In this document: in pieces, positions 56,224 to 64,000 of the stretch | How the letters are laid out: every line of letters begins with the position of its first letter | Numbering within the stretch: position 1 is the stretch's first letter | Assembly (NCBI RefSeq): GCF_029223185.1 | Contig: NZ_JARHUG010000001.1 | Span: 124,001 to 188,000 of the forward strand | Length of the DNA: 64,000 nucleotides | Reading direction: 5' to 3' | Source of the DNA: Aliiglaciecola sp. CAU 1673 | Lineage (GTDB): Bacteria > Pseudomonadota > Gammaproteobacteria > Enterobacterales > Alteromonadaceae | Program-made: the position numbers and the translations under genes | Notes under the pieces: generated by a model | Databases searched by the model: none | What the model was told of the DNA's origin: nothing | The model's input: the letters and a program-made list of their open reading frames with translations, nothing else

Positions 56224-57036
56224 TTACTGAAAACCTTTTATCTGGATGCGATCACCAGACTCCAGATGCAATGCCGTCAAGGCGCCTCCCCAAATGTAGC
56301 CCGTATCCAGTGCGATGCAATGTGGATTACTGCTATTGCCTTCCAGTGATGCCCAGTGGCCAAAAAGTACTTTTAGCGGGGAGCAAAGGGGGAGCGCAGG
56401 ATGAGCAAACCAGGGAATGAGGTTGATAGGTGCCTCTGCTGGCGGGGATTTCACTTTTAGATCCAGTCGTCCGTCTTTGTCCACGTAACGCATTCTGGTA
56501 AGAGCATTAATGATAAAGATCAGGCGCTCTTTGCCCTGCAGTCCCTCTTGCCAGGCTTGAGGCTCGCTGCCATACATTTGTGCTAGGAGTGTTTTCCAGT
56601 TGGGACCATTCAGCATATCGCCAACTTCTTTGGATAACGCTATAGCTTGATCCGGCGTCCATAACGGATAGAGTCCGGCATGACTTAAAAACGTCTGCTT
56701 ATTAATCCATACAGCCAGCGGTTGCGCGCGCAGCCAGTCGGCATATTGCCGGCATTTTGCAGAGCCAAGCAGCTGGTCAAACTTATCGGCCGCTTTGGGC
56801 GCCTTTATGCCGGCATAAACAGCCAGAAAATGCAGATCATGATTGCCAAGAACCGTGCTGAAGCTGTCTTCAAGGCCATACAGAAAACCAAGAGTTTGCA
56901 GGGCATCTGGTCCGCGGCCAATCAAATCGCCAACTGCCCAAAGTTTGTCGATACCGGGTTCAAAACGGACTTTGTCGAGCAATTTGCATAGCCCGTCATA
57001 GCAGCCCTGGATGTCGCCAACGACATAAGTGGCCAT
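56224..57036 (-). CDS. apaH: Diadenosine tetraphosphatase
   Basis: A 270-residue metallophosphatase that splits Ap4A into two ADP. Metal motifs GDIQGCYDGL, GDLIGRGPDAL and LGNHDLHFL are intact. It is the last gene of the lptD-surA-pdxA-rsmA-apaG-apaH operon, six bases after apaG. Confidence 0.97.
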   Translation of the reverse strand: MATYVVGDIQGCYDGLCKLLDKVRFEPGIDKLWAVGDLIGRGPDALQTLGFLYGLEDSFSTVLGNHDLHFLAVYAGIKAPKAADKFDQLLGSAKCRQYADWLRAQPLAVWINKQTFLSHAGLYPLWTPDQAIALSKEVGDMLNGPNWKTLLAQMYGSEPQAWQEGLQGKERLIFIINALTRMRYVDKDGRLDLKVKSPPAEAPINLIPWFAHPALPLCSPLKVLFGHWASLEGNSSNPHCIALDTGYIWGGALTALHLESGDRIQIKGFQ

Positions 57037-57042
57037 GGTGGT

Positions 57043-57423
57043 TTAGTTAACCAAGTGCGGGACAGCCAGGCTAAAGATTGGAATTGCAGCGTTGAACTGG
57101 CCGCCATCCAATCTTTCCATGGTGTAAAATCCTTGCATGGTGCCCACAGGGGTTTCGAGCATGGCGCCACTGCTGTATTGGTAGTTTTCGCCAGGCATGA
57201 TCACCGGTTGTTTGCCCACAACCCCCTCACCGGAGACTTCCATCTTATTGCCGTTGCCATCGGTGATAAGCCAGTATCTGCTGAGTAGCTGTACCCCCTC
57301 ATCCCCCTGGTTTTTGATGGTGATGTGGTAAGCAAAAGCGAATTTGTCGCGAGTAGAACTGCCTGGCAGAAAGTTGGTCTCCACTTCGACCTTGATAGCT
57401 TGCTTGATGTCAGCCTCAGACAT
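57043..57423 (-). CDS. apaG: ApaG
   Basis: A 126-residue ApaG-fold protein (DUF525). The body contains FAYHITIKNQGDEGVQLLSRYWLITDG and GEGVVGKQPVIMPGE, the conserved core. The start was placed at the ATG at 57423, which has GGGTGAG upstream; a GTG twelve bases earlier lies too close to that site. The gene begins just after the rsmA stop. Role is linked to Ap4A metabolism by context, not by shown activity. Confidence 0.92.
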   Translation of the reverse strand: MSEADIKQAIKVEVETNFLPGSSTRDKFAFAYHITIKNQGDEGVQLLSRYWLITDGNGNKMEVSGEGVVGKQPVIMPGENYQYSSGAMLETPVGTMQGFYTMERLDGGQFNAAIPIFSLAVPHLVN

Positions 57424-57427
57424 GCTG

Positions 57428-58231
57428 TTACTCACCCTTTTTGGCGGCCAGATTGGTCAGCGCGGCATAATCCGACAACGACAGATTTTCAGCCCGAAGC
57501 TCGGGGTTAAGCCCAACCGATTGGATCTCTTCTTCACTCAGCAGTGATTTAAGGCTGTTGCGAATGGTCTTTCGACGCTGATTAAAGGCGGTGGCGCAGA
57601 CTTGATTGAGCAGACCGGCATCGGCGACTTCCACAGGCTTATTCTTGTAGGGAACTAACCTTACTACCGCTGAATCCACTTTAGGGGCCGGCTTAAAGGC
57701 GCCCGGCGGCACACTGAGCACCGGAATGACCTGGCAGTGATACTGTGCCATCACTGACAGCTTGCCATAGTCTTTGCTTCCAGGACCGGCAGCCAAACGC
57801 TCTACCACTTCTTTTTGCAGCATAAAATGCATGTCTTGGATCTGCCCGGCAAACTCGAACAGATGAAACATCAAGGGCGTGGAAATATTGTATGGCAGGT
57901 TGCCAAACACCCGCAGCGGGCGTTCATCGTTGATAAGGGTAGTGAAATCAAAGCGCATGGCATCGGCTTCGACCACATTCAGCTTGGGTCCTAAAAACGG
58001 GTGGCTGCGTAATCTGGCGGCGAGATCCCTGTCCAGTTCCACAACGGTCAGTTTGTCTACCATGTCACACACCGGCTCGGTCAGTGCAGCCAATCCCGGA
58101 CCGATTTCCACCAGGTTCTGTCCGGGCTTAGGGCCAATGGCATCGACTATCTTGCCGATAATATAGGGGTCATGCAGAAAGTTTTGGCCGAATCGTTTGC
58201 GTGCCGTATGACCTAAGTGTTGTTTACTCAT
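57428..58231 (-). CDS. rsmA: 16S rRNA dimethyladenosine transferase
   Basis: A 267-residue methyltransferase that dimethylates A1518 and A1519 of 16S rRNA. SAM-binding motif [14 protein letters not shown], the acidic motif VVELDRDLA and the catalytic NLPYNIS are present. It overlaps pdxA by four bases (ATGA). Confidence 0.97.
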   Translation of the reverse strand: MSKQHLGHTARKRFGQNFLHDPYIIGKIVDAIGPKPGQNLVEIGPGLAALTEPVCDMVDKLTVVELDRDLAARLRSHPFLGPKLNVVEADAMRFDFTTLINDERPLRVFGNLPYNISTPLMFHLFEFAGQIQDMHFMLQKEVVERLAAGPGSKDYGKLSVMAQYHCQVIPVLSVPPGAFKPAPKVDSAVVRLVPYKNKPVEVADAGLLNQVCATAFNQRRKTIRNSLKSLLSEEEIQSVGLNPELRAENLSLSDYAALTNLAAKKGE

Positions 58232-59211
58232 CTTGCTATTCCGGCCATTTCAATGGCTTTTTCTAATGCCAATACAAAGCTTCCGGCGTCAGCCTGTCCA
58301 CTACCGGCCAAATCCAGCGCTGTGCCATGGTCTACCGATGTGCGAATAAAGGGTAAACCCAGAGTGATATTCACCGACGCACCGAATCCTTTGTATTTGA
58401 GTACCGGCAAGCCCTGATCGTGATACATGGCCAACACCGCGTCCGCTTCTTTCAAATATTTAGGCTGAAAAATGGTATCCGCTGGCAGCGGTCCAATCAG
58501 GTTGATCCCTTCCTGACGCAGCTCTTCCAGGGCCGGGATCATCACTAACAGTTCTTCCTTGCCGATATGGCCGCCTTCACCGGCATGGGGATTGAGGCCG
58601 CAAACAAAGATCTTGGGCTTTTTGATACCGAATTTGAGTTTCAAATCGGTATTCACGATATGGATCACCTTGTGCAGCCGCTCTCTGGTAATGGCTTTAG
58701 CCACGTAAGCCAGAGGAATATGTGTCGTGGCCAGTACCACGCGAAGACCTTCGGTCGCCAGCATCATCACCACATCTGGGGTATTGGATTGCTGAGCGAA
58801 ATACTCGGTGTGGCCGCTGAACGACACGCCTGCTTGGTTGATAATGCCTTTGTTAACCGGGCCTGTTACCACCGCATCAAATTCGCCACTGATATTCTTT
58901 TCGCTGGCTTGGCGCAAAGTTTCTACTACGTAGCGGCCATTAGCAGCGTCCAGCTTGCCAGCTTCAACCGCAGTATCGGCTGGGATATTTACCAAAAACG
59001 CCTGTCCCTTTCCCAACAGGCGTTGATCATTGGCATCGTAGTCCACCAATTCCAGTGGCAGATTTAAAAGGGCAGCCCGTTGTTTGAGCATATTGCCGTC
59101 GGCAAATAGCACAAGCTGGGCAGGCCAGCTTCGCTGCAGTAAGGCCAGGGTGAGGTCTGGACCTATCCCGGCAGGCTCACCTGGGGTAATGGCAATACGA
59201 ATCGGCGGCAT
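58228..59211 (-). CDS. pdxA: 4-hydroxythreonine-4-phosphate dehydrogenase
   Basis: A 327-residue enzyme of pyridoxal phosphate synthesis. [12 protein letters not shown] opens the protein, [22 protein letters not shown] and [17 protein letters not shown] carry the metal-binding histidines. It starts one base after surA ends and overlaps rsmA. It fits the classical E. coli order. Confidence 0.97.
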   Translation of the reverse strand: MPPIRIAITPGEPAGIGPDLTLALLQRSWPAQLVLFADGNMLKQRAALLNLPLELVDYDANDQRLLGKGQAFLVNIPADTAVEAGKLDAANGRYVVETLRQASEKNISGEFDAVVTGPVNKGIINQAGVSFSGHTEYFAQQSNTPDVVMMLATEGLRVVLATTHIPLAYVAKAITRERLHKVIHIVNTDLKLKFGIKKPKIFVCGLNPHAGEGGHIGKEELLVMIPALEELRQEGINLIGPLPADTIFQPKYLKEADAVLAMYHDQGLPVLKYKGFGASVNITLGLPFIRTSVDHGTALDLAGSGQADAGSFVLALEKAIEMAGIAR

Positions 59212-60501
59212 TTATTGCTGTTGCTCCAGCACTTCGATATAAGCCTGGTCGCGCATTTCACGCATCCAGTTGTCTGCTTCTTCGGCAAATTTACGACTGA
59301 ACAACAACTGATAGGCTTTATCTTCTTGCAGCTTCTCTGTGGCATCGCCTACCCGACGGTCCAGCAGTTGCACCAAGTGCCAGCCAAGCTGACTGCGAAA
59401 AGGTTGGCTGTATTCGTCTTTTTCCAGGTTGTTTAAGATATCCCTGAACGCGGGGACGTAGATAGTTGGATCGGCCCAGCCCAATTCACCGCCTTTAAGC
59501 GCAGAGCCTGGGTCGGCTGAGTTGTCTTTGGCCAACTTGGCAAAGTCGGCCTCGCCCTTGATCAGCTTTTCGCGGAAGTCTTTGAGCATCTGTTCGGCTT
59601 TTTCCTCGCTGAGAATGACTGAGGGTTTGATCAGAATATGACGGGAGTTCACTTCGGTGACTTCAACGGTTTGCAGACCACGGGTATCAAAAATAGTAAG
59701 AATATGGAACCCGGCGCCGCTGCGGATAGGACCGATCAAATCTCCCTTTTTCTTTCCCTGTACCGCTTCGGCGAACAGCGTAGGCATGGCGTTGATATTC
59801 ATCCAGCCCATATCACCCCCTTCCAGGGCTTTTGCGCCCGAAGATGAGGCAATGGCGATCTTGGAAAAGTCTGAGCCGCCGTTCAGCAGTTCGATAACTT
59901 TGTCTGCACGTTCACGGGTGGCGTCAATATCGGCGTCAGTGGGCTGTGCCGGGAAACCAATCAGGATATGACCCAAGTGATACTCCGCTTGCTGCATGCC
60001 TTGTTCTTCCATCAGGCTAACCAGGCTCTCCACTTCTTGCGGGGTGATATAAACACGACGACGTACATTGGCACGACGTACCTCACCCATAATCAGTTCG
60101 CGACGTACTTCTTCACGGTAGCTGTCGTAGCTGACGCCTTCTTTAGTAAGCTTTTCGCGCAGCTGTTCTTTGCTCATGCCATCACCCTGAGCAATATTGG
60201 CAATGGTTTGTTCCAACTGTGGATCGCTGATTTGGATGCCCATACGCTCAGCCATTTGTAGCTGCAAGTTGGTCAGGATCAGGCGCTCGATAACCTGTGT
60301 GCGCAGGGCGCGTTCGGAAGGCAGTTCTTGCCCGGACTTCAGCGCATTACGCTTGACGCCTTCAAGCATTTCATTGATTTCGCTCTCCAGGACTACGCCT
60401 TGATCAACGATGACCGCAACCTTATCCAATTCAACAGTATTCGCCGAAAGGCCAGCACTTAGTAGTAGCAAGAAGGAACAACAAAGGAATTTCAATTTCA
60501 T
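59212..60501 (-). CDS. surA: Periplasmic chaperone/peptidyl-prolyl isomerase SurA
   Basis: A 429-residue periplasmic chaperone for outer-membrane proteins. A signal peptide (ending GLSANT) is followed by an N-terminal chaperone region and two parvulin domains (around EYHLGHILIGFPAQP and NSRHILIKPSV). The ATG at 60501 starts the signal peptide; a TTG nine bases upstream is less likely. It lies 19 bases downstream of lptD, whose product it helps fold. Confidence 0.96.
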   Translation of the reverse strand: MKLKFLCCSFLLLLSAGLSANTVELDKVAVIVDQGVVLESEINEMLEGVKRNALKSGQELPSERALRTQVIERLILTNLQLQMAERMGIQISDPQLEQTIANIAQGDGMSKEQLREKLTKEGVSYDSYREEVRRELIMGEVRRANVRRRVYITPQEVESLVSLMEEQGMQQAEYHLGHILIGFPAQPTDADIDATRERADKVIELLNGGSDFSKIAIASSSGAKALEGGDMGWMNINAMPTLFAEAVQGKKKGDLIGPIRSGAGFHILTIFDTRGLQTVEVTEVNSRHILIKPSVILSEEKAEQMLKDFREKLIKGEADFAKLAKDNSADPGSALKGGELGWADPTIYVPAFRDILNNLEKDEYSQPFRSQLGWHLVQLLDRRVGDATEKLQEDKAYQLLFSRKFAEEADNWMREMRDQAYIEVLEQQQ

Positions 60502-60520
60502 AGTTAGCAATCACACATCA

Positions 60521-62731
60521 TCAATTGTTTAAGAAATAAGGTTGGCGATATCCAAACAAGCCCTGGTTAAGTATTGAGCGGGCATTTCTGCTGCCACCCA
60601 AGCCTTTTAACACAAACTGTAAGGCAATACCGGATTCAAATTCATTTTCCGAACGTTCACCTAAGGCATCGAATCTATTACTCAGGTTTCGCTGTGCAAC
60701 CAGTTGAATGGCCCAGCAGCAAGACTCATACTGAATACCGGTAAAGGTCTCAATGCTACGATTCCCCTTCACATCCTCATACCAGCGCCCCACCCATTGC
60801 CAGCGATCCGCGATGGGCCAACTGGCGGTAAGGCCAAACTGGTCTATCTGTTCACCGGAGATATCTCTGACATAGCGGTGGTTTATTTGTACCAGACGAT
60901 TGGGACCAATTTGGTAGTCCAAAGACAGGTTACTGCGATCTACCTTCTGGTTGGAACTGGAGAGCTGAACTTCAGAGTGCAAGAACCATTTACTGCTCAG
61001 TCGCCAGTCCACTTCGGCCGCCAGCGCTGAACGGTCTGAATTACGCTCATTCTCAGTCAACTCACTATCGGAAAAATAGAATATCTGACCCACGCTTAAG
61101 CGTAATTGTTCCCGGTTGCTTTGATCTACAAAGCGGGTGGCTACCCCCAAGGTCAGATGATTGGAATCGCTGATGCGATCCAAACCGGTAAACTCCTGTC
61201 CTCTGAACAGGCCGATATAGTCGTTAAGCAACCGGTTGGTATCATACAGACCAATATCGTCCTGATTTTCGTAAGTGGTGTAGAGATATTGGAACTTGGG
61301 CTCCAGAGTTTGGGTCATCTCTTCGCCAAAAAAGCGGGTCTGTCTTTCCAGATTAATGGCGCCGTAGAGGCGGCCCTGGCCAATGGTGCGGCTGACCGTT
61401 TCAGACAGTAACGACGCCTCAGGTACATCCTGCCAGTAGAAGGTTTGCAGCAAGCTGGTTTCTGCCACCAATTCCCCCCAGGCGTTGGCCAGAGGCAGGC
61501 TCAGGGTGGGCGCCACGTGAAAGCGGGTTGCTGTTGGGCTGTTAATATCGCCGTTGTCGAAGTAGGCCAGTTCTGAGTTAAAGCTGAACTTGAAATGGCT
61601 CAACAGCGGCTGGCGGTATTGCAGACGCAGCTCAGGGATGGCCCGATAGCTGTTTGGATGATTGCCGATGATTTCAAAATCACGGATTTCGGCGCTGAAG
61701 TTGAGCTGGTTAGAGAAATAATTCAGACCCACATTCTGATACAGGTGAGTGTCGGCGCGACTGTAATAGTCAGAGCCCAAATCGACGATGTAGTTATCGT
61801 CACTCAAGCCGTTGTAATCGGCGCTGACCTGCCAGTTTTCATCCAGCTCGCCCAAGTGTTGCAGGCGATAAAAATAACGCGCATCGTCAAATTCATAGCG
61901 GCTGTCTGCGTCCAGATATTCCAGATCCACTTGTCCCCGGTGGGCTTCAGTCAGATAACGGAATTCTGTTTGCAGCTGCACGCCGCGATCGGTCATCAAT
62001 CTGGGGGTGATAGTGGCGTCATAGTTGGGCGCCAGGTTCCAGTAGAAGGGCTGGGCATAGCTCACCCCGACCCTGTCGGAGGTAGACACCTCCGGAAAAA
62101 GCAGGCCGGTCTGGCGTTGATCGGTAACCGGAAATTTAAAGTACGGCAGATACATCACCGGCACATCGCCCAAATAGAACCGGGTATGGCGCACGGTTCC
62201 CCACATATCGCCGGGCTCTATGGTCAGGCTACTGGCTTCAATACGCCAGTCCTCGGCGCCCTTGGGGCAGGTGGTAAAGCTGAGATCATTAAGACTTATG
62301 CCATTGTCGCCATTAATATTGATATTGCCGGCTTGGCCGCGGCCATTGAAATTAAGCATGCGGTATTGGGTTTCCTGCATGTTTAATTCACCAGATTTGA
62401 AATCGAGCAGAATATCTTCGCTGTCCACCCGGATTTGCTGATCAAGGTAGCCAATTTTCCCGCTGGCTGTCAGTTGCCCCGCATCTTTGTCAATTTTGGC
62501 CTGCTGGGCCTTGATTCTGGCGCTGCTGCTATTTATTTCCACATTGCCGGAGAAGGATGCTTGAGTGTCCTGCTGGATTTCAGCTTTTTGGGCTTTGACC
62601 ATAATGTTGTCACCCATATCGGTCATGGGCTCAAAGACATTTTCAACCGGCGCCAGGCAAATGGGTTGCTGCGCCATGGTGACGCATGGAAATAGCCAAA
62701 ATGAAAGTGTAATTGCGCGCCGTAAATTCAT
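60521..62731 (-). CDS. lptD: LPS-assembly protein LptD
   Basis: A 736-residue outer-membrane protein that inserts lipopolysaccharide with LptE. The signal peptide ends at VTMAQQ. The jellyroll OstA domain follows (KAQKAEIQQDTQASFSGNVEI), then the 26-strand barrel. Cysteines in PICLAP, FTTCPKG and the adjacent pair in ESCCWA match the disulfide pattern of E. coli LptD. The ATG at 62731 is preferred because it begins the signal peptide, although an upstream ATG at 62824 has a better AGGA site and would add 31 residues. It is the first gene of the operon and divergent from djlA. Confidence 0.93.
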   Translation of the reverse strand: MNLRRAITLSFWLFPCVTMAQQPICLAPVENVFEPMTDMGDNIMVKAQKAEIQQDTQASFSGNVEINSSSARIKAQQAKIDKDAGQLTASGKIGYLDQQIRVDSEDILLDFKSGELNMQETQYRMLNFNGRGQAGNININGDNGISLNDLSFTTCPKGAEDWRIEASSLTIEPGDMWGTVRHTRFYLGDVPVMYLPYFKFPVTDQRQTGLLFPEVSTSDRVGVSYAQPFYWNLAPNYDATITPRLMTDRGVQLQTEFRYLTEAHRGQVDLEYLDADSRYEFDDARYFYRLQHLGELDENWQVSADYNGLSDDNYIVDLGSDYYSRADTHLYQNVGLNYFSNQLNFSAEIRDFEIIGNHPNSYRAIPELRLQYRQPLLSHFKFSFNSELAYFDNGDINSPTATRFHVAPTLSLPLANAWGELVAETSLLQTFYWQDVPEASLLSETVSRTIGQGRLYGAINLERQTRFFGEEMTQTLEPKFQYLYTTYENQDDIGLYDTNRLLNDYIGLFRGQEFTGLDRISDSNHLTLGVATRFVDQSNREQLRLSVGQIFYFSDSELTENERNSDRSALAAEVDWRLSSKWFLHSEVQLSSSNQKVDRSNLSLDYQIGPNRLVQINHRYVRDISGEQIDQFGLTASWPIADRWQWVGRWYEDVKGNRSIETFTGIQYESCCWAIQLVAQRNLSNRFDALGERSENEFESGIALQFVLKGLGGSRNARSILNQGLFGYRQPYFLNN

Positions 62732-63098
62732 CAGGAAATGTTTAGTATTCTTATGGGGTTGGAACTGGCCGGACAGTTGGGCAATTTTAAGGGTTTCGAC
62801 CAGATTTACCAGCAAAGTTCCCATATTTTATCCTGTTCCTGAGCAAGGGCTGATGGCCGCCCTATTTCCCTGTATTCACCAAGCTATCAGGGCTTGCCCA
62901 AAAATGCAGCCGGCGGCAGTGAAAATCCGAAACAAAAAACGGCAAAGTGGCAGTAGGGTGATTGGCAATGAACTTATCAACATGCGCTGTGCTTCTTTTC
63001 ATGTAAGCCTTTGGTTATAGTTCCGGTCAATTGTTTCCCGATGGTTTTTCGCTAAAGGGGAATGGTCATTCAGCGATTGGGTTAAGGATCACAACGGC

Positions 63099-63941
63099 AT
63101 GCCAATTTGGGGCAAAGTACTGGGTACGTTTTTCGGTTTTATGTTTGGCCGTATTCCCGGCGCGATTCTGGGATTTATTGTTGGACATCTGTTTGACCGC
63201 GGTTACAGCCAGAACTTCGACCAACTGGGCGGTTTTGGGCGGTTTTTCGGCCAGGGTGATGATTTCCAGCGCCAGGCCGTCTTCTTCCATGCCCTGTTCT
63301 CCAGCATGGGCCATGTGGCCAAAGCCAGCGGCCAGGTCACCAAAGAAGAAATCCAAATGGCCACCTCCTTGATGGACCAGATGGGTCTCTCTGGTGATAC
63401 CCGATTAGAGGCGCAACAAGCCTTTCGCGAGGGCAAAGCGGCAGATTTCCCGCTTAAAGAGACGCTGATGGAATTTCGCCAATCCTGTCACGGACGCCGT
63501 GACATCATGCAGGTGTTTCTGGAGATCCTGATCCAGGCCGCCTATGTGGATGGCAGTCTCGACAGTGCCGAACACAGGGTGTTGGAGAATGCCGCTGCCC
63601 ATTTAGGCTTTCGCCGCCATGAGCTGCAGTATTTACTCTCTGTTTATGAAGCAGAAATGCGTTTTCGCACCCGGGGGCGACGCCAGCAGAGCAGTCAGGG
63701 GCGCAGCAGACCCGCCTATACCGAAGCCAACAGCCTGGATGACGCCTACAAAATTCTTGGCGCAAAAAAGACCGATGATATGGCCACCATCAAGAAAACG
63801 TACCGCAAGCTGATGAGCGAGCACCACCCCGATAAGTTGGTATCAAAAGGCTTACCTAAACAAGCCATGGAAATTGCCAAGGCTAAAGCCCAGGATATCC
63901 AGGCCGCTTACGAGATGATTAAGAAGACTCGGGGAGAGTAG
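63099..63941 (+). CDS. djlA: Co-chaperone DjlA
   Basis: A 280-residue membrane-anchored J protein that activates DnaK. One N-terminal helix (VLGTFFGFMFGRIPGAILGFIV) is followed by the TerB-like central domain (residues about 60-185) and a C-terminal J domain with the HPD motif in SEHHPDKL. The ATG has AAGGA eleven bases upstream. It faces lptD, the standard arrangement in gammaproteobacteria. Confidence 0.94.
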   Translation: MPIWGKVLGTFFGFMFGRIPGAILGFIVGHLFDRGYSQNFDQLGGFGRFFGQGDDFQRQAVFFHALFSSMGHVAKASGQVTKEEIQMATSLMDQMGLSGDTRLEAQQAFREGKAADFPLKETLMEFRQSCHGRRDIMQVFLEILIQAAYVDGSLDSAEHRVLENAAAHLGFRRHELQYLLSVYEAEMRFRTRGRRQQSSQGRSRPAYTEANSLDDAYKILGAKKTDDMATIKKTYRKLMSEHHPDKLVSKGLPKQAMEIAKAKAQDIQAAYEMIKKTRGE

Positions 63942-63958
63942 TTGGGGGTCAGTACGAA

Positions 63959-63985
63959 GATTCCCGCTAACGACATGCGGGAATC
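63959..63985. repeat. Short inverted repeat after djlA
   Basis: GATTCCCGC (63959-63967) pairs perfectly with GCGGGAATC (63977-63985) across nine bases. It could end djlA transcription, but lacks a T-run, and resembles dispersed ATTCCCGC repeats of proteobacteria. The window ends 15 bases later. Confidence 0.5.
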
Positions 63986-64000
63986 CCTATCTACAATCGT

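Noticed and set aside
61595-62386. A 263-codon open frame on the plus strand inside lptD
   Set aside because: It lies entirely antisense to a clearly conserved gene, has no ribosome site and its composition follows the complement of lptD codons.

Overview
The window looks like chromosomal DNA of a marine or aquatic gammaproteobacterium, most likely an Alteromonas-like member of the Alteromonadales. The reasons are the conserved block lptD-surA-pdxA-rsmA-apaG-apaH with djlA divergent to it, ispB divergent to rplU-rpmA-obgE, argR divergent to mdh, and the large share of TonB-dependent, PEP-CTERM and M28 peptidase genes typical of that order. No species call is possible from sequence alone. I see no rRNA, tRNA, CRISPR array, prophage or complete insertion sequence. 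Gene density is high and most intergenic gaps are under 300 bp.

Layout. 1-7.0 kb: a membrane-anchored winged-helix/TPR regulator followed by an ABC ATPase and a very large ABC-permease/M1-aminopeptidase fusion. 7.2-12.9 kb: a secreted trypsin-like protease, an acyltransferase-3 membrane protein, then a tightly overlapped four-gene operon (PNPOx-like, PaiB-like, ABM-like, DUF1272) divergent from a MocR-type PLP regulator. 13-17.2 kb: an RND adaptor and pump. 17.3-23.5 kb: pyrC coupled to an orphan solute-binding protein, a bacterial sodium-channel homologue, dbpA and an ABC exporter. 23.5-28.9 kb: a PEP-CTERM protein, two M28 peptidases and a transglutaminase-like/TPR lipoprotein. 28.9-35.3 kb: a solute-binding protein, phospholipase A, glnK-amtB with visible sigma-54 and NtrC signals, gamma-glutamyltransferase and a Dyp peroxidase. 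35.3-39.7 kb: a reverse-strand operon udk-nupC-2OG oxygenase-phosphatase that looks like nucleoside uptake and salvage. 39.9-41.7 kb: a PhnD-like binding protein overlapping a two-TM protein with a possible cytoplasmic winged helix. 42-46.4 kb: an Oar-like TonB receptor and a secreted endonuclease/phosphatase-family protein. 46.4-64 kb: mostly housekeeping genes (argR, mdh, ispB, rplU, rpmA, obgE, folA, an MCP, the lptD-apaH operon, djlA).

Working together. Nitrogen supply is visible through glnK-amtB under probable NtrC/RpoN control. The PEP-CTERM gene also carries a well-spaced -24/-12 candidate, which would put it under RpoN too. Envelope building is represented by lptD and surA. The secreted peptidases, phospholipase, GGT, phosphatase and EEP enzyme fit a polymer-scavenging lifestyle. 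The most promising candidates for undescribed biology are the PhnD-like/membrane winged-helix pair (39.9-41.7 kb), the transglutaminase-like lipoprotein coupled to an M28 peptidase (26.8-28.9 kb), the regulator/ABC/M1-fusion cluster (0-7 kb), the MocR divergon (9.4-12.9 kb) and an RND pump with an altered proton-relay triad.
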